Assembly (NCBI RefSeq): GCF_914271435.1
Contig: NZ_CAJZAI010000002.1
Coordinates: 186,001-250,000, forward strand
From: Cupriavidus laharis
Lineage (GTDB): Bacteria > Pseudomonadota > Gammaproteobacteria > Burkholderiales > Burkholderiaceae
DNA: 64,000 bases
Reading direction: 5' to 3'
This document shows positions 43,189 to 52,636 of this stretch, one piece after another. The first letter of the stretch is position 1, and each line of letters opens with the position of its first letter. Position numbers and translations under genes: made by a program. Below the pieces are notes generated by a model, which made no database searches, was not told the origin of the DNA, and saw nothing but the letters and a program-made list of their open reading frames with translations.

Positions 43189-46100
43189 TCAATCCGTTCC
43201 CTTCAGCTCGATCAGCAGATCCTTCGCTGCCACACGGTCTCCCTGTTTCACGTGCACGGCGGCGATCTCGCAGTCGCGGTCGGCGGCGATGTGAGTTTCC
43301 ATCTTCATCGCCTCCAGTGCAAGCAGCGTCGTGCCTGCCGCGACCCTTTGCCCAGGCTGGACCGCCACCGTCACGATGGAGCCCGGCATCGGCGCGGCAA
43401 CATGCAGCGGATTGCCGGGATCGGCAACGGTCCGGCCCTGACGTGTCGGGCCTGCTTGCGCGGTGCTGCGCTGCTCGATCAGCGCCGTGCGTGACTGCCC
43501 GTTCAGCTCGAACTGGACCTTGATGTTGCCCTCCTCGGCATCCGGATGCGTTCCCTGCAGCGACACGAGCAGAGTCTTGCCCGCGGCGATATCGATGGCC
43601 ACCTCTTCCTGCGGCTGCAGGCCATACAGGAAGGCCGACGTCGGCACCACGGAGGTATCGCTGTAGGTCCGCACGTGCGCGTGGTAGGCGATTGCCTGCT
43701 TGGGGTACATCAGATAAGACGCCAGCTGGCGGTCATCAAGCGGCTGCTCGCAGGCCGACTCGCCCTCGGCACGGGCCGCATCGAGGTCAACCGCCGGAAT
43801 CTGGTCACCCGGGCGGTAGGGTGCTGGCGGCTCGCCGCGCAGGACCTTGCGCGAGAGCTCCGCGGGGAATCCGTCAGGCGGGAAGCCCAGTTCGCCCTTG
43901 AACAGGGAAACCACCGATTCGGGAAACGCAATCTCGCGGGCCGGATCGCAGACATCGGCGGCGCTCATGTCGTTGGCCACCATCATCAGCGCCATGTCGC
44001 CGACCACCTTGGAGGTCGGCGTCACCTTCACGATGTCGCCGAACATCTTGTTGACGTCGGCGTACGCGCGCGACACCTCGGTCCAGCGATGCTCGATACC
44101 GAGCGAACGGGCCTGCTCGCGCAGGTTCGTGTACTGGCCGCCCGGCATTTCGTGGCGATAGACATCGGCCGTACCGGCCCGGATCTCCGATTCGAATGGT
44201 GCGTAGTAGCGGCGCACCCCTTCCCAGTACATCGACGCTTCGTGCAGGCGCTCCAGGCTAAGCCCAGGATCGCGCTCGCTGCCGGCCAGTGCCGCGGCGA
44301 TGCTCGACAGGTTCGGCTGCGAGGTCAGCCCGCTCATTGCATCGAGCGCGCCATCCACCGCATCGCAGCCGGCTTCGATGGCAGCCAGTGCCGATGCGGC
44401 CGAGATGCCGCTGGTGTCGTGCGTATGGAAATGCACGGGCAGCCCGGTTTCTTCCTTGAGCGCCTTGACCAGCGCCGCGGCCGCCTGCGGACGGCAGATC
44501 CCGGCCATGTCCTTGATACCCAACACATGCACGCCGGCCTGCTGCAATTCGCGCGCGATGCCGACGTAATACTTGAGATCGTACTTGGGGCGGGAGCCAT
44601 CGAAGATGTCACCCGTGTAGCAGATTGCGCCTTCGCACAGCGCGCCGCTGTCACCCACGGCATCGATCGCCACGCGCATATTGCGCACCCAGTTCAGCGA
44701 ATCGAACACGCGGAACACGTCCACGCCGGCGCTGGCGGCCTGGCGGACAAAGAACTTCACCACGTTGTCCGCATAGTTCGTGTAGCCAACCGCATTCGAG
44801 CCGCGCAGCAGCATCTGGAACAGGATGTTGGGCACCCTCTCGCGCAATTGCTCAAGGCGCTGCCACGGGTCTTCCTTCAGGAAACGCAGCGCCACGTCGA
44901 ACGTCGCCCCGCCCCAGCACTCCATCGAGAACAGCTCCGGCAGTTCGTGCGCGTAGAACGGCGCGATCGGCAGCATGTCCGCAGTGCGCATGCGCGTGGC
45001 GAACAACGACTGGTGCGCGTCGCGCATGGTCGTGTCGGTCAGCAGCACCCGCTTCTGCTCGAGCATCCAGCGCGAGAACTTCTCCGCACCGAGCTCACGC
45101 AACAGGTCGCGCGTGCCGGTCGGAAGCGGAGTGGCGGTATCCACCACAGGCAGCACCGGGCTCGGCAATGGCAGCGGCGGCAGCGAGCGGCCGTTGATTT
45201 CCGGATGCCCATTGACGCACACATCGCCGAGATAGCGCAGCAGCTTGGTCGCACGGTCCTGCCGCTTGGTGAAGGCCAGCAGCTCCGGGGTCCTGTCGAT
45301 AAAGCGCGTGGTGACATCGCCGGACCGGAAGGCCTGGTGGTTGATGACGTTCTCAAGGAACTGCAGGTTGGACGCGACGCCGCGAATGCGGAACTCGCGC
45401 AGTGCACGGTCCATGCGCCGGATCGACTCGGGGGCCGTCGGCGCCCAGGTGGTGACCTTGACCAGCAGCGAATCGTAGTACGGCGTGATCACGGCACCGC
45501 CGTATGCCGTACCGGCGTCCAGGCGCACACCGAAGCCCGCCGCACTGCGGTAGGCGGAAAGCCTGCCATAGTCCGGGAGGAAGCCGTTCTCAGGGTCCTC
45601 GGTTGTGATCCGGCATTGCAGCGCATGCCCGTTCAGCGCGATCCCCGATTGCTCCGGCACGCCCGCAGCGCGCACGACGATCTTGCCGTCGGCATCGCGC
45701 GTGTTCTCGGTCATGCCGATATGGCCACCTTCGGTGATGCGGATCTGCGCCTTGACGATATCGACGCCGGTGACCATCTCCGTAACGGTGTGCTCGACCT
45801 GGATGCGCGGGTTGACTTCGATGAAGTAGAACTGGCCGGAGTCGGCATCCATCAGGAATTCGATCGTGCCCGCATGCGTGTACCCGACCGCGCGCATCAG
45901 CCGCATGGCCGCGTCGCACAGTGCGGCCCGGCCTGCGTCGTCCAGGTACGGCGCCGGCGCGCGCTCCACCACCTTCTGGTTGCGGCGCTGCACGGTGCAG
46001 TCGCGTTCGTACAGGTGCACGAGGTTGCCGTGCGTATCGCCCAACGCCTGCACTTCTACGTGGCGCGCATTTCGCACCAGTTTCTCGACATAGACCTCGT

Positions 46101-46698
46101 CGTTGCCGAATGCGGCCAGCGCCTCGCGCCGCGCAGCCGGCAGCGCGGTCTCAAGATCCTGTTCGTTCTCCAGCATGCGCATGCCACGCCCGCCACCGCC
46201 CCAGCTTGCCTTGAGCATCAGCGGGTAGCCGATGCCAGCGGCGAGGCGCTTGCACTCGTCCAGTTCGCGCGGCAACGGATCGGTCGCGGGCATCACCGGC
46301 ACGCCCGCCTCGATCGCCGCATTGCGGGCCGCCACCTTGTTCCCCAGCTTGCGCATGACGTCCGGCGACGGGCCGATCCAGCGGATGCCGGCGTCCATCA
46401 CGGCTTGCGCGAAATCCGGGTTTTCGGACAGGAAGCCATAGCCTGGGTGGATCGCGTCGACCTTGGCCTTCCGCGCGATGCGCAGGATGTCATCGATGTC
46501 GAGGTAGGCCGCCAGCGGCTTCTTGCCGTCGCCAACCAGGTAGCTTTCGTCGGCCTTGAAGCGATGGAGCGCGAGGCGGTCTTCCTTCGAATAGATCGCC
46601 ACCGTCCGGATATTCATCTCGGCCGCGGCGCGCATCACGCGGATCGCGATCTCGGAACGGTTGGCAATCAGCAGGGATTTGATGGGGGTGTAGTTCAT
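43189..46698 (-). CDS. pyc: Pyruvate carboxylase
   Basis: This 1169-aa single-chain enzyme starts at MNYTPIKSLLIANRSEIAIR. Domains in order are biotin carboxylase (GGGGRGMRM, EVNPRIQVEHTVTE), the carboxyltransferase TIM barrel (DTTMRDAHQSLFATRMR near residue 580, GIKDMAGICRP), and the C-terminal biotin carrier (ALEAMKMETHI). It carboxylates pyruvate to oxaloacetate with bicarbonate and ATP, an anaplerotic step. Length and order match bacterial alpha4 pyruvate carboxylases. It sits between the Fiu-like receptor and piuC and has no obvious link to iron uptake. Confidence 0.96.
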   Translation of the reverse strand: MNYTPIKSLLIANRSEIAIRVMRAAAEMNIRTVAIYSKEDRLALHRFKADESYLVGDGKKPLAAYLDIDDILRIARKAKVDAIHPGYGFLSENPDFAQAVMDAGIRWIGPSPDVMRKLGNKVAARNAAIEAGVPVMPATDPLPRELDECKRLAAGIGYPLMLKASWGGGGRGMRMLENEQDLETALPAARREALAAFGNDEVYVEKLVRNARHVEVQALGDTHGNLVHLYERDCTVQRRNQKVVERAPAPYLDDAGRAALCDAAMRLMRAVGYTHAGTIEFLMDADSGQFYFIEVNPRIQVEHTVTEMVTGVDIVKAQIRITEGGHIGMTENTRDADGKIVVRAAGVPEQSGIALNGHALQCRITTEDPENGFLPDYGRLSAYRSAAGFGVRLDAGTAYGGAVITPYYDSLLVKVTTWAPTAPESIRRMDRALREFRIRGVASNLQFLENVINHQAFRSGDVTTRFIDRTPELLAFTKRQDRATKLLRYLGDVCVNGHPEINGRSLPPLPLPSPVLPVVDTATPLPTGTRDLLRELGAEKFSRWMLEQKRVLLTDTTMRDAHQSLFATRMRTADMLPIAPFYAHELPELFSMECWGGATFDVALRFLKEDPWQRLEQLRERVPNILFQMLLRGSNAVGYTNYADNVVKFFVRQAASAGVDVFRVFDSLNWVRNMRVAIDAVGDSGALCEGAICYTGDIFDGSRPKYDLKYYVGIARELQQAGVHVLGIKDMAGICRPQAAAALVKALKEETGLPVHFHTHDTSGISAASALAAIEAGCDAVDGALDAMSGLTSQPNLSSIAAALAGSERDPGLSLERLHEASMYWEGVRRYYAPFESEIRAGTADVYRHEMPGGQYTNLREQARSLGIEHRWTEVSRAYADVNKMFGDIVKVTPTSKVVGDMALMMVANDMSAADVCDPAREIAFPESVVSLFKGELGFPPDGFPAELSRKVLRGEPPAPYRPGDQIPAVDLDAARAEGESACEQPLDDRQLASYLMYPKQAIAYHAHVRTYSDTSVVPTSAFLYGLQPQEEVAIDIAAGKTLLVSLQGTHPDAEEGNIKVQFELNGQSRTALIEQRSTAQAGPTRQGRTVADPGNPLHVAAPMPGSIVTVAVQPGQRVAAGTTLLALEAMKMETHIAADRDCEIAAVHVKQGDRVAAKDLLIELKGTD

Positions 46699-46864
46699 GG
46701 GTACAAGGAAAACGAATCGGCCATACGCCTGAAGCGCGGCGTGGTCAGGGGTCGGCAAGGCGCGGGTTCCGGCACGCAGCAGGAGAAGGCCTTGTGCCAC
46801 TGGCAGGGCGATGCCAGCACCGGCGCAGTCGCACGCGCGTCAGCGCGCGAAAGCGGACGGCGTG

Positions 46865-47065
46865 CTAATCGTGATGGGCGAATGGACTATGGGAATCCAT
46901 CCAGTCATGGCTTCCCTTTGCGACAGCCCATGCCCAATGTGAACGCCTGGGAGCCAACGCAGCGCGTTTGCCCAGTTCGCTCAGTACCTGACCCGCATGC
47001 AGCTTGTCCCCCTCACTGGCAGGCCCGCGTTCCGGCCCTGCTTCGTTTTGTCCGTTGTACGTCAC
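46865..47065 (-). CDS. Small hypothetical protein, 66 aa
   Basis: Not recognised as a named family. A GTG start at 47065 is preferred because AGGAG lies 6 nt upstream. The frame begins VTYNGQNEAG and ends DWMDSHSPFAHHD, with ELGKRAALAPRRSHWAWAVAKG in the middle. It is soluble, Gly/Glu-rich at the start and Arg/Trp-rich later. The codon frame shows typical high third-position GC. It lies 166 bp upstream of pyc on the same strand and may be its leader gene or independent. Confidence 0.5.
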   Translation of the reverse strand: MTYNGQNEAGPERGPASEGDKLHAGQVLSELGKRAALAPRRSHWAWAVAKGSHDWMDSHSPFAHHD

Positions 47066-47437
47066 CGTGCACTCCTCTTGACAACCCTTGACGCCACTCG
47101 ATGGCGAAATCCACGTTAGATGGGTCTGGGCGTGATGACCCTGACCCACAAGCGCGTGGATAGCGCAAGAAGCGGGCCAAGATCATGGATTGCAGATAAC
47201 TTATTGATTTTTATTGATATTTCTGACGCCACCAGAAACCGTGATTTCAGCGTCGAAAATCGTAATTTCAATTATGAAATTCACGGGGGTCGAATCGTCG
47301 CCGCCTCGAGCCTGAAACAGGCGAGCAGAAACCAGGGGGCAGAAATACGCAAGGGAAAGCGCGCTGGCGCGACGCGCCCGGGGATGGCAGGCGGCGGGAT
47401 GGATCGCCCGGTATCCGCCTACGGGGTACAAGCGCCG
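47066..47437. other. AT-rich intergenic region with inverted repeats
   Basis: No gene was recognised. Around 47200-47290 the sequence is markedly AT-rich. It holds an inverted repeat GTAATTTCA-ATTA-TGAAATTCAC (47262-47284, one bulged base) preceded by a related GTGATTTCA copy (47241-47249). It could be the promoter/operator region for the minus-strand gene at 46865 and perhaps pyc. Confidence 0.5.
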
Positions 47438-48121
47438 TCAGGCGTCGGCCCAGCGGCGCAGCAGATTGTGGTAGACGCCAGTCAATCCCACCACACCGGA
47501 ATCCTTCTGCCCCATCGCCTGCGCAACCTGCTGGATCCGCGTATCGAGTTCGAACAGCAGCGCGCGCTGCCCTTCGTCGCGCACCATGCTCTGGATCCAG
47601 AAGAACGACGACACGCGTGCGCCGCGCGTGACCGGCGTGACGTGGTGCAGGCTGGTGGCCGGATACAGGACCATATGACCCGCCGGCAGTTTGACGCGGT
47701 GCTGGCCGTAGGTGTCCTCGACCACAAGTTCACCGCCGTCGTAGTCTTCCGGCTCCGTGAGGAACAGCGTCGCGGACAAGTCGCTGCGCACGCGGAAACC
47801 GGTGCCGCGCAGATAGCGGATGGCGTTGTCGACATGGTTGTCGAATGCCTGGCCGCCTTCATAGCGGTTGAACAGCGGCGGAAATACCTTCAGCGGCAGC
47901 GCTGCCGAGAAGAACGTTGCGTTGGCGCCCAGTGCGTCCTGGATCAGGTCGCCGACCTGCCGCGCCACCGGCGAGCCCTCCGGCAACTGCATATTGCGTT
48001 TGGCCAGCGCCGACTGGTGGCCGGACGTCATGTTGCCATCGGCCCAGTCCGCGGCATCCATCAGTTGCCGGCATTGCGCTACCTGGGCCTTGGACAGGAC
48101 GTCCGGAATCTGCAGCATCAT
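47438..48121 (-). CDS. piuC: Fe(II)/2-oxoglutarate hydroxylase PiuC (YbiX family)
   Basis: This is a 227-aa PKHD-type hydroxylase. The double-stranded beta-helix metal triad is visible: HVD in [13 protein letters not shown] (about residues 96-98) and the distal His in [13 protein letters not shown]. The 2-oxoglutarate-binding Arg is in [13 protein letters not shown]. Family members (PiuC/YbiX) are co-regulated with catecholate siderophore receptors and help use of the imported iron complexes; the exact substrate is not settled. A Fur box matching that of the receptor at 40670 lies upstream. Confidence 0.93.
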   Translation of the reverse strand: MMLQIPDVLSKAQVAQCRQLMDAADWADGNMTSGHQSALAKRNMQLPEGSPVARQVGDLIQDALGANATFFSAALPLKVFPPLFNRYEGGQAFDNHVDNAIRYLRGTGFRVRSDLSATLFLTEPEDYDGGELVVEDTYGQHRVKLPAGHMVLYPATSLHHVTPVTRGARVSSFFWIQSMVRDEGQRALLFELDTRIQQVAQAMGQKDSGVVGLTGVYHNLLRRWADA

Positions 48122-48253
48122 GGCTTGAGCCTACCTTCGGGATCGGGGATCTGTGAATGGAACTGTCGTTATGCCGGGATGCTCGGCATCACCAGAAAGG
48201 AAGGACGAGGCTCCGGTCGACCAACGATTGTAGGGGAAAAGCGACGCGAGATA

Positions 48254-48276
48254 CAAACAAGAATCATTACTATTTG
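48254..48276 (-). promoter_or_regulatory. Fur box upstream of piuC
   Basis: CAAACA-N11-TATTTG with inner AGAATCATTAC shares length, arms and most inner bases with the box at 40514. It lies about 135-155 bp before the piuC start. Confidence 0.68.
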
Positions 48277-48408
48277 ATCGCACACAAGCCGGCTGTGACG
48301 GCAGGGCCGCACGAGGGCGCTTCGTCAGGGGCTTCCCATATTCTTTGGCGCTGTGGAACCGCTCCGGCGCGCGCTGCTTGTGGTGACGCGCCAGAACGCA
48401 AACCGGTC

Positions 48409-48846
48409 TCAGGCGCTGACCTTCGCCTGCGCCTCCAGTTCCGTAATCCGCTTGCGCAGCGCGCGCTCTTCCTGGAAGCGCACGGTCTCATCGCGGATGA
48501 CCGCGACGATGCCCGAAATCGATCCATCGGCATCTCGCAGAAGCGCCACCGTGAATGCGATCGACATGGCCTTGCCGTCCTTGTCCACCGCGGGCACCTT
48601 CAGCAAGTCATGTCCATAGCGCGTGATGCCGGTGGCCATGGTCTTGTCGTAGCCTTCCCAGTGTCGCCCGCGCAGCCGTTCCGGGATGATCAGGTCCAGC
48701 GACTGGCCCATGGCTTCGGCTTGCGTATAGCCGAACATGCGCTCGGCCGCCGGGTTCCAGAGCGTGATGGCACCCTTGGCGTCGGAGATGATGATGGCGT
48801 CGCCGATGGCGGACACCAGTTGCTCGTAGTCGATGCTGGCTGGCAT
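48409..48846 (-). CDS. Single-PAS-domain protein
   Basis: This 145-aa protein consists of one PAS fold (residues 5-120: IGDAIIISDAKGAITLWNPA, RMFGYTQAEAMGQSLDLIIPERLR, GRHWEGYDKTMATG, AVIRDETVRFQEE) and a short C-terminal coiled segment (RALRKRITELEAQAK). No effector domain is attached, so it would signal by binding a partner. The cofactor is unknown. GAGGGAAT precedes the chosen start. It lies downstream of frc on the same strand but after a strong terminator. Confidence 0.85.
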   Translation of the reverse strand: MPASIDYEQLVSAIGDAIIISDAKGAITLWNPAAERMFGYTQAEAMGQSLDLIIPERLRGRHWEGYDKTMATGITRYGHDLLKVPAVDKDGKAMSIAFTVALLRDADGSISGIVAVIRDETVRFQEERALRKRITELEAQAKVSA

Positions 48847-48949
48847 GGGGATTCCCTCTTTGCCGGACATTGCGGCAGGGTATATAGGTTGGTTGGCAGC
48901 AGTGCGGCAGCATGCCGCCATACAGTTTGGCACAGCTGCCCTCTCCAGT

Positions 48950-48985
48950 AAAAACGCCGGAGACCGCTTGCGCGGCGCTCCGGCG
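48950..48985 (-). terminator. Rho-independent terminator after frc
   Basis: On the minus strand CGCCGGAG ... CTCCGGCG forms an 8-bp stem followed by TTTTTAC. It lies about 50 bp after the frc stop and ends the oxc-frc operon. Confidence 0.82.
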
Positions 48986-49036
48986 CTCAGTCCCGCCCGG
49001 CCCCGTCAAACCTGTTCAGGGCCGGAGCGCGTTGCG

Positions 49037-50287
49037 TCAGATCACCGCGCTCTCGCGCAGGCGCTTGATGTCTTCCGGACCATAGCCCAGCCCGGCCAGC
49101 ACTTCTTCACTGTGCTCGCCCAGCAGCGGCGATGCGGTGATTTCCGGCTTGAGGTCCGAGAACTTGATCGGGCTGCCCACCGTCAGGTAGGTGCCGCGCT
49201 CCTTGTGCGGGACTTCGGTGATCGAGCCACTGGCGCGCAGCGACGGATCGGCGGCAATCTCCTTCATCGACAACACCGGCGAGCAGGGAATATCGAACTT
49301 GCGCAGGATATCCACCGCTTCGTACTTGGTCTTGTCGGCCAGCCAGTCCTCGATGGTCTTGAAGATGTCGAAGATATGCGGCTGGCGTGCCTTGGCCGTG
49401 CTGTAGTTGGGATCGCTGATCCATTCCGGCTTGCCGAGCGCCTTGCAGATCGGCTCCCACGCGTGGCCCTGGATAGTGAAGTAGATGTAGGCGTTCGGGT
49501 CGGTTTCCCAGCCCTTGCACTTCAGCACCCAGCCCGGCTGGCCGCCGCCGCCAGCGTTGCCACCGCGGGGCACCACGTCGCTGAACTCGCCATGCGGGTA
49601 CTGCGGATACTCTTCCAGGAAGCCCAGGCGATCCAGCCGCTGCTGGTCGCGCAGCTTCACGCGGCACAGGTTCAGCACGGCATCCTGCATCGACACGGCC
49701 ACCTTCTGGCCCTTGCCGGTCTTGTCGCGGCCGATCAGCGCGGTCAGGATGCCGATGGCCAGGTGCATGCCGGTGTTGGAGTCGCCCAGTGCCGCAGCGG
49801 AAACGGTCGGGGGACCATCCCAGAATCCCGTGGTCGATGCCGCACCGCCCGCACACTGCGCCACGTTCTCATACACCTTCAGGTCTTCATAGTGGTGGCC
49901 GTCGCTGAAGCCCTTGACCGACGCGACGATCATCTTCGGGTTCAGTTCGTTGATGCGTTCCCACGAGAAACCCATGCGGTCCAGCGCGCCCGGGCCGAAG
50001 TTCTCGACCAGCACATCCGACTCGCGGATCAGCTGTTCCAGGATCTTCTTGCCGTCGGGCGTCTTCGTATCCAGCGTGAGCGAACGCTTGTTGCTGTTGA
50101 GCATGGTGAAGTACAGCGCATCGACATCCGGGATGTCGCGCAGCTGCGTACGCGTGACATCGCCGGAACCGGGGCGCTCCACCTTGATGACGTCCGCACC
50201 GAACCACGCGAGAAGCTGCGTGCAGGCGGGGCCGGCCTGGACATGCGTGAAGTCGATGATCTTGATGCCTTGGAGTGGGAGGCTCAT
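49037..50287 (-). CDS. frc: Formyl-CoA:oxalate CoA-transferase
   Basis: This 416-aa class III CoA-transferase has the catalytic Asp at residue 169 ([10 protein letters not shown]), the position known for this enzyme. The glycine loop [10 protein letters not shown] and the start [20 protein letters not shown] are also present. It moves CoA from formyl-CoA to oxalate, giving oxalyl-CoA and formate. It follows oxc by 55 bp in one operon under operator S3. The second copy at 58129 is clearly divergent. Confidence 0.96.
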   Translation of the reverse strand: MSLPLQGIKIIDFTHVQAGPACTQLLAWFGADVIKVERPGSGDVTRTQLRDIPDVDALYFTMLNSNKRSLTLDTKTPDGKKILEQLIRESDVLVENFGPGALDRMGFSWERINELNPKMIVASVKGFSDGHHYEDLKVYENVAQCAGGAASTTGFWDGPPTVSAAALGDSNTGMHLAIGILTALIGRDKTGKGQKVAVSMQDAVLNLCRVKLRDQQRLDRLGFLEEYPQYPHGEFSDVVPRGGNAGGGGQPGWVLKCKGWETDPNAYIYFTIQGHAWEPICKALGKPEWISDPNYSTAKARQPHIFDIFKTIEDWLADKTKYEAVDILRKFDIPCSPVLSMKEIAADPSLRASGSITEVPHKERGTYLTVGSPIKFSDLKPEITASPLLGEHSEEVLAGLGYGPEDIKRLRESAVI

Positions 50288-50342
50288 TTTCGTTCTCCTA
50301 TCGAATGGGAGGGATGAAATTCGAGGGTGAAATTCTGGTGAA

Positions 50343-52076
50343 TTACTTCTTGGCCGAGCTTTGCGGATTCAGGTTGGTCAGACGGCCGCTTTCGGTACCT
50401 GCCGACGGGTCGATGACGGCATTGACCAGCGTGGGCTTGCCCGAGCGCAGGGCTTCGTTCACCGCGGCTTCGAGTTCCGCCGTCGTGGTGACGTTGGCGC
50501 CGACACCGCCGAACGCTTCCATCATCTTGTCGTAGCGCGCGCCCGGGACGAACGTCGTGACAGCCGGATCCGCGCCACCGGTCGGGTTCTTGTCGATGCC
50601 CTTGTAGATGCCGTTGTTGTTGAAGATGACGATGCAGACCGGCAGGTTGTAGCGGCAGATCGTCTCGACTTCCATGCCCGAGAACCCGAACGCGCTGTCA
50701 CCGCACAGGGCCAGCACCGGCTTCTTGGTTTCGACCGCCGCGGCGACCGCGTAGCCCATGCCCACGCCCATCACGCCCCAGGTGCCGACGTCCAGACGCT
50801 TGCGCGGCTCGTACATGTCGATCACGGCGCGGGCGTAGTCCAGCGTGTTGGCGCCTTCGTTGACGAACGAGATGCCCGGATTGGCCTTGATGACGTCCTT
50901 CAGCACGCGCAGTGCGGTGTGGAAGTTCATCGGCGAGACTTCCTTGTTCAGCATCTCGCCCATCTTCGCCAGGTTCTTGTCCTTGCGCTCGTACACGGCA
51001 TTCAGCCAGTCAGCGGGCGGCTTGGCGAAGTCGTTGCCGACCTTGCCGAGGATGGCCGAGACGCACGAACCGATATCACCCACCACCGGCGCGGCAATGG
51101 CGACGTTGCTGTCCATCTCGGTCGGCGAGATGTCGATCTGGATGAACTGCTTCGGGCCGCCCCAGGTCTTGCCCTTGCCGTGCGCCAGCAGCCAGTTCAG
51201 GCGGGCGCCAACCAGCAGCACCACGTCGGCTTCGGCCAGCACATACGAGCGTGCCGCCGAGGCCGATTGCGGATGCGTGTCGGGCAGCAGGCCCTTGGCC
51301 ATCGACATCGGCAGGTACGGAATGCCGGTCTTCTCGACCAGTGCGCGGATATCTTCGTCGGCACGGGCGTAGGCGGCGCCCTTGCCCAGCAGGATCAGCG
51401 GACGCTTGGCGCCCTTCAGCAGCGCGACAGCACGGTCAACCGAGTCCGGTGCCGGCAGTTGGCGCGGGGCCGGATCCACGACCTTGATCAGCGACTTGCG
51501 GCCCTTCTCGGCTTCGAGCGACTGGCCCAGCAGCTTGGCCGGCAGGTCCAGGTAGACACCGCCCGGACGGCCTGAGACCGCGGCACGGATGGCGCGGGCG
51601 ATACCGACACCAATGTCTTCGGCGTGCAGCACGCGGAAGGCGGCCTTGGCGTGCGGTCGGGCGATGGCCAGCTGGTCCATCTCTTCGTAGTCACCTTGCT
51701 GCAGATCGACGATCTCGCGCTCGCTCGAGCCGCTGATCAGGATCATCGGGAAGCAGTTGGTGGTGGCATGCGCCAGCGCCGTCAGGCCGTTCAGGAAGCC
51801 AGGCGCCGACACGGTCAGGCAAACGCCCGGCTTTTGCGAGATAAAGCCGGCAATCGCTGCTGCGTTGCCCGCGTTCTGCTCGTGACGAAAACTGATGACG
51901 CGCATGCCGTTGGCCTGCGCCAGACGCGCCAGATCGGTGACCGGAATGCCGGGCAGGCCGTAGATGTTTTCGATGCCGTTCAGCTTCAGCGCGTCGATGA
52001 CCAGATGAAAACCATCGGTTTGTGCCTGATGCTCTTCCGCGGCGTGACGCTGCAGCTCGTTTCCGACTTCTGCCAT
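50343..52076 (-). CDS. oxc: Oxalyl-CoA decarboxylase
   Basis: This is a 577-aa ThDP-dependent enzyme. The N-terminal domain has the activating Glu in [18 protein letters not shown] (about residue 62). The C-terminal ThDP/Mg motif starts at [19 protein letters not shown] and ends in [10 protein letters not shown]. It cleaves oxalyl-CoA to formyl-CoA and CO2, regenerating the CoA donor for Frc. It is the first enzyme gene of oxc-frc. Its promoter carries operator S3, and a short open frame with its own ribosome-binding site lies 42 bp upstream. Confidence 0.96.
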   Translation of the reverse strand: MAEVGNELQRHAAEEHQAQTDGFHLVIDALKLNGIENIYGLPGIPVTDLARLAQANGMRVISFRHEQNAGNAAAIAGFISQKPGVCLTVSAPGFLNGLTALAHATTNCFPMILISGSSEREIVDLQQGDYEEMDQLAIARPHAKAAFRVLHAEDIGVGIARAIRAAVSGRPGGVYLDLPAKLLGQSLEAEKGRKSLIKVVDPAPRQLPAPDSVDRAVALLKGAKRPLILLGKGAAYARADEDIRALVEKTGIPYLPMSMAKGLLPDTHPQSASAARSYVLAEADVVLLVGARLNWLLAHGKGKTWGGPKQFIQIDISPTEMDSNVAIAAPVVGDIGSCVSAILGKVGNDFAKPPADWLNAVYERKDKNLAKMGEMLNKEVSPMNFHTALRVLKDVIKANPGISFVNEGANTLDYARAVIDMYEPRKRLDVGTWGVMGVGMGYAVAAAVETKKPVLALCGDSAFGFSGMEVETICRYNLPVCIVIFNNNGIYKGIDKNPTGGADPAVTTFVPGARYDKMMEAFGGVGANVTTTAELEAAVNEALRSGKPTLVNAVIDPSAGTESGRLTNLNPQSSAKK

Positions 52077-52118
52077 GGTTGCTTCCTTCTATGCAAATTG
52101 ACTGGGGTTGGAATTCTT

Positions 52119-52178
52119 CTAGTTCAGGGTGTCTTCCGCGGTGGTGTTCTCGGGCCGCTTCGCTATGACTTCGGACAT
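52119..52178 (-). CDS. Possible 19-aa leader peptide upstream of oxc
   Basis: The open frame MSEVIAKRPENTTAEDTLN has GAGGAGACC at 5-13 nt before its ATG, as good as that of neighbouring genes, and ends 42 bp before oxc. It lies between operator S3 and oxc. It could be a leader peptide, a decayed gene start or a chance frame. Confidence 0.35.
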   Translation of the reverse strand: MSEVIAKRPENTTAEDTLN

Positions 52179-52270
52179 GCTTTGGTCTCCTCGTTTGACT
52201 CGTGTTCGTGGTGCGCGGGGCTGTCCCCTTGCTTCAACCTCTGCCGGTCTGTTCGACCGGTCTTGATGAC

Positions 52271-52291
52271 ATACGGTATGTGATATATCAG
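52271..52291 (-). promoter_or_regulatory. GntR-type operator S3 at the oxc promoter
   Basis: GGTATGTGATATATCA with flanking ATAC. On the minus strand TTGCTG, 17 bp, TACCGT frame it, so the operator lies between the -35 and -10 candidates. About 70 bp around it resemble the frc2 promoter. Confidence 0.75.
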
Positions 52292-52465
52292 ATAACAGCA
52301 AGCTATTTTCCTACTCTGCGACGAACTTTCGTCAGTGCACCGCAGCAAATCAGCCAGTATCTTCGCCTAAATCAGCACAACTCCTTAATCTGTGCCATTC
52401 ATTCCCCATTTGCACAAATGCAGGAGTTCAACCGCAAGCCAGCCGCACTGCGAATTCTAGACAAT

Positions 52466-52485
52466 AGATATATTACATACCACGG
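52466..52485 (+). promoter_or_regulatory. GntR-type operator S4, inverted, upstream of oxc
   Basis: AGATATATTACATACC is an imperfect copy in the opposite orientation, 185 bp centre to centre from S3. No gene starts beside it, so it may be an auxiliary site. The rest of 52179-52636 holds no recognised gene. Confidence 0.5.
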
Positions 52486-52636
52486 TTGCAGGCACTTTGA
52501 GGCCCTCTGAAATGCCTTGCGAGGTCCTCAACTTCTCATGCCTGCCCTGCTCCAGGCGCTTGCGCCTGACGGCCTGGCGCAAGCGCCAGGCCTCCAAGAA
52601 CTTCAATGCATCACTACAGATACGGTGATGCCCAGC

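Noticed and set aside
43546..47091. Open frame of about 1180 codons antisense to pyruvate carboxylase
   Set aside because: It mirrors a real high-GC gene, has Arg/His-rich low-complexity translation and no family features; similar long antisense frames over the LuxR and fdwA genes were rejected for the same reason.
52466..52636. S4 as a promoter operator for a plus-strand gene
   Set aside because: The plus-strand frame that follows is antisense to oxlT3 and has no gene-like features; S4 is better read as an auxiliary site for oxc.
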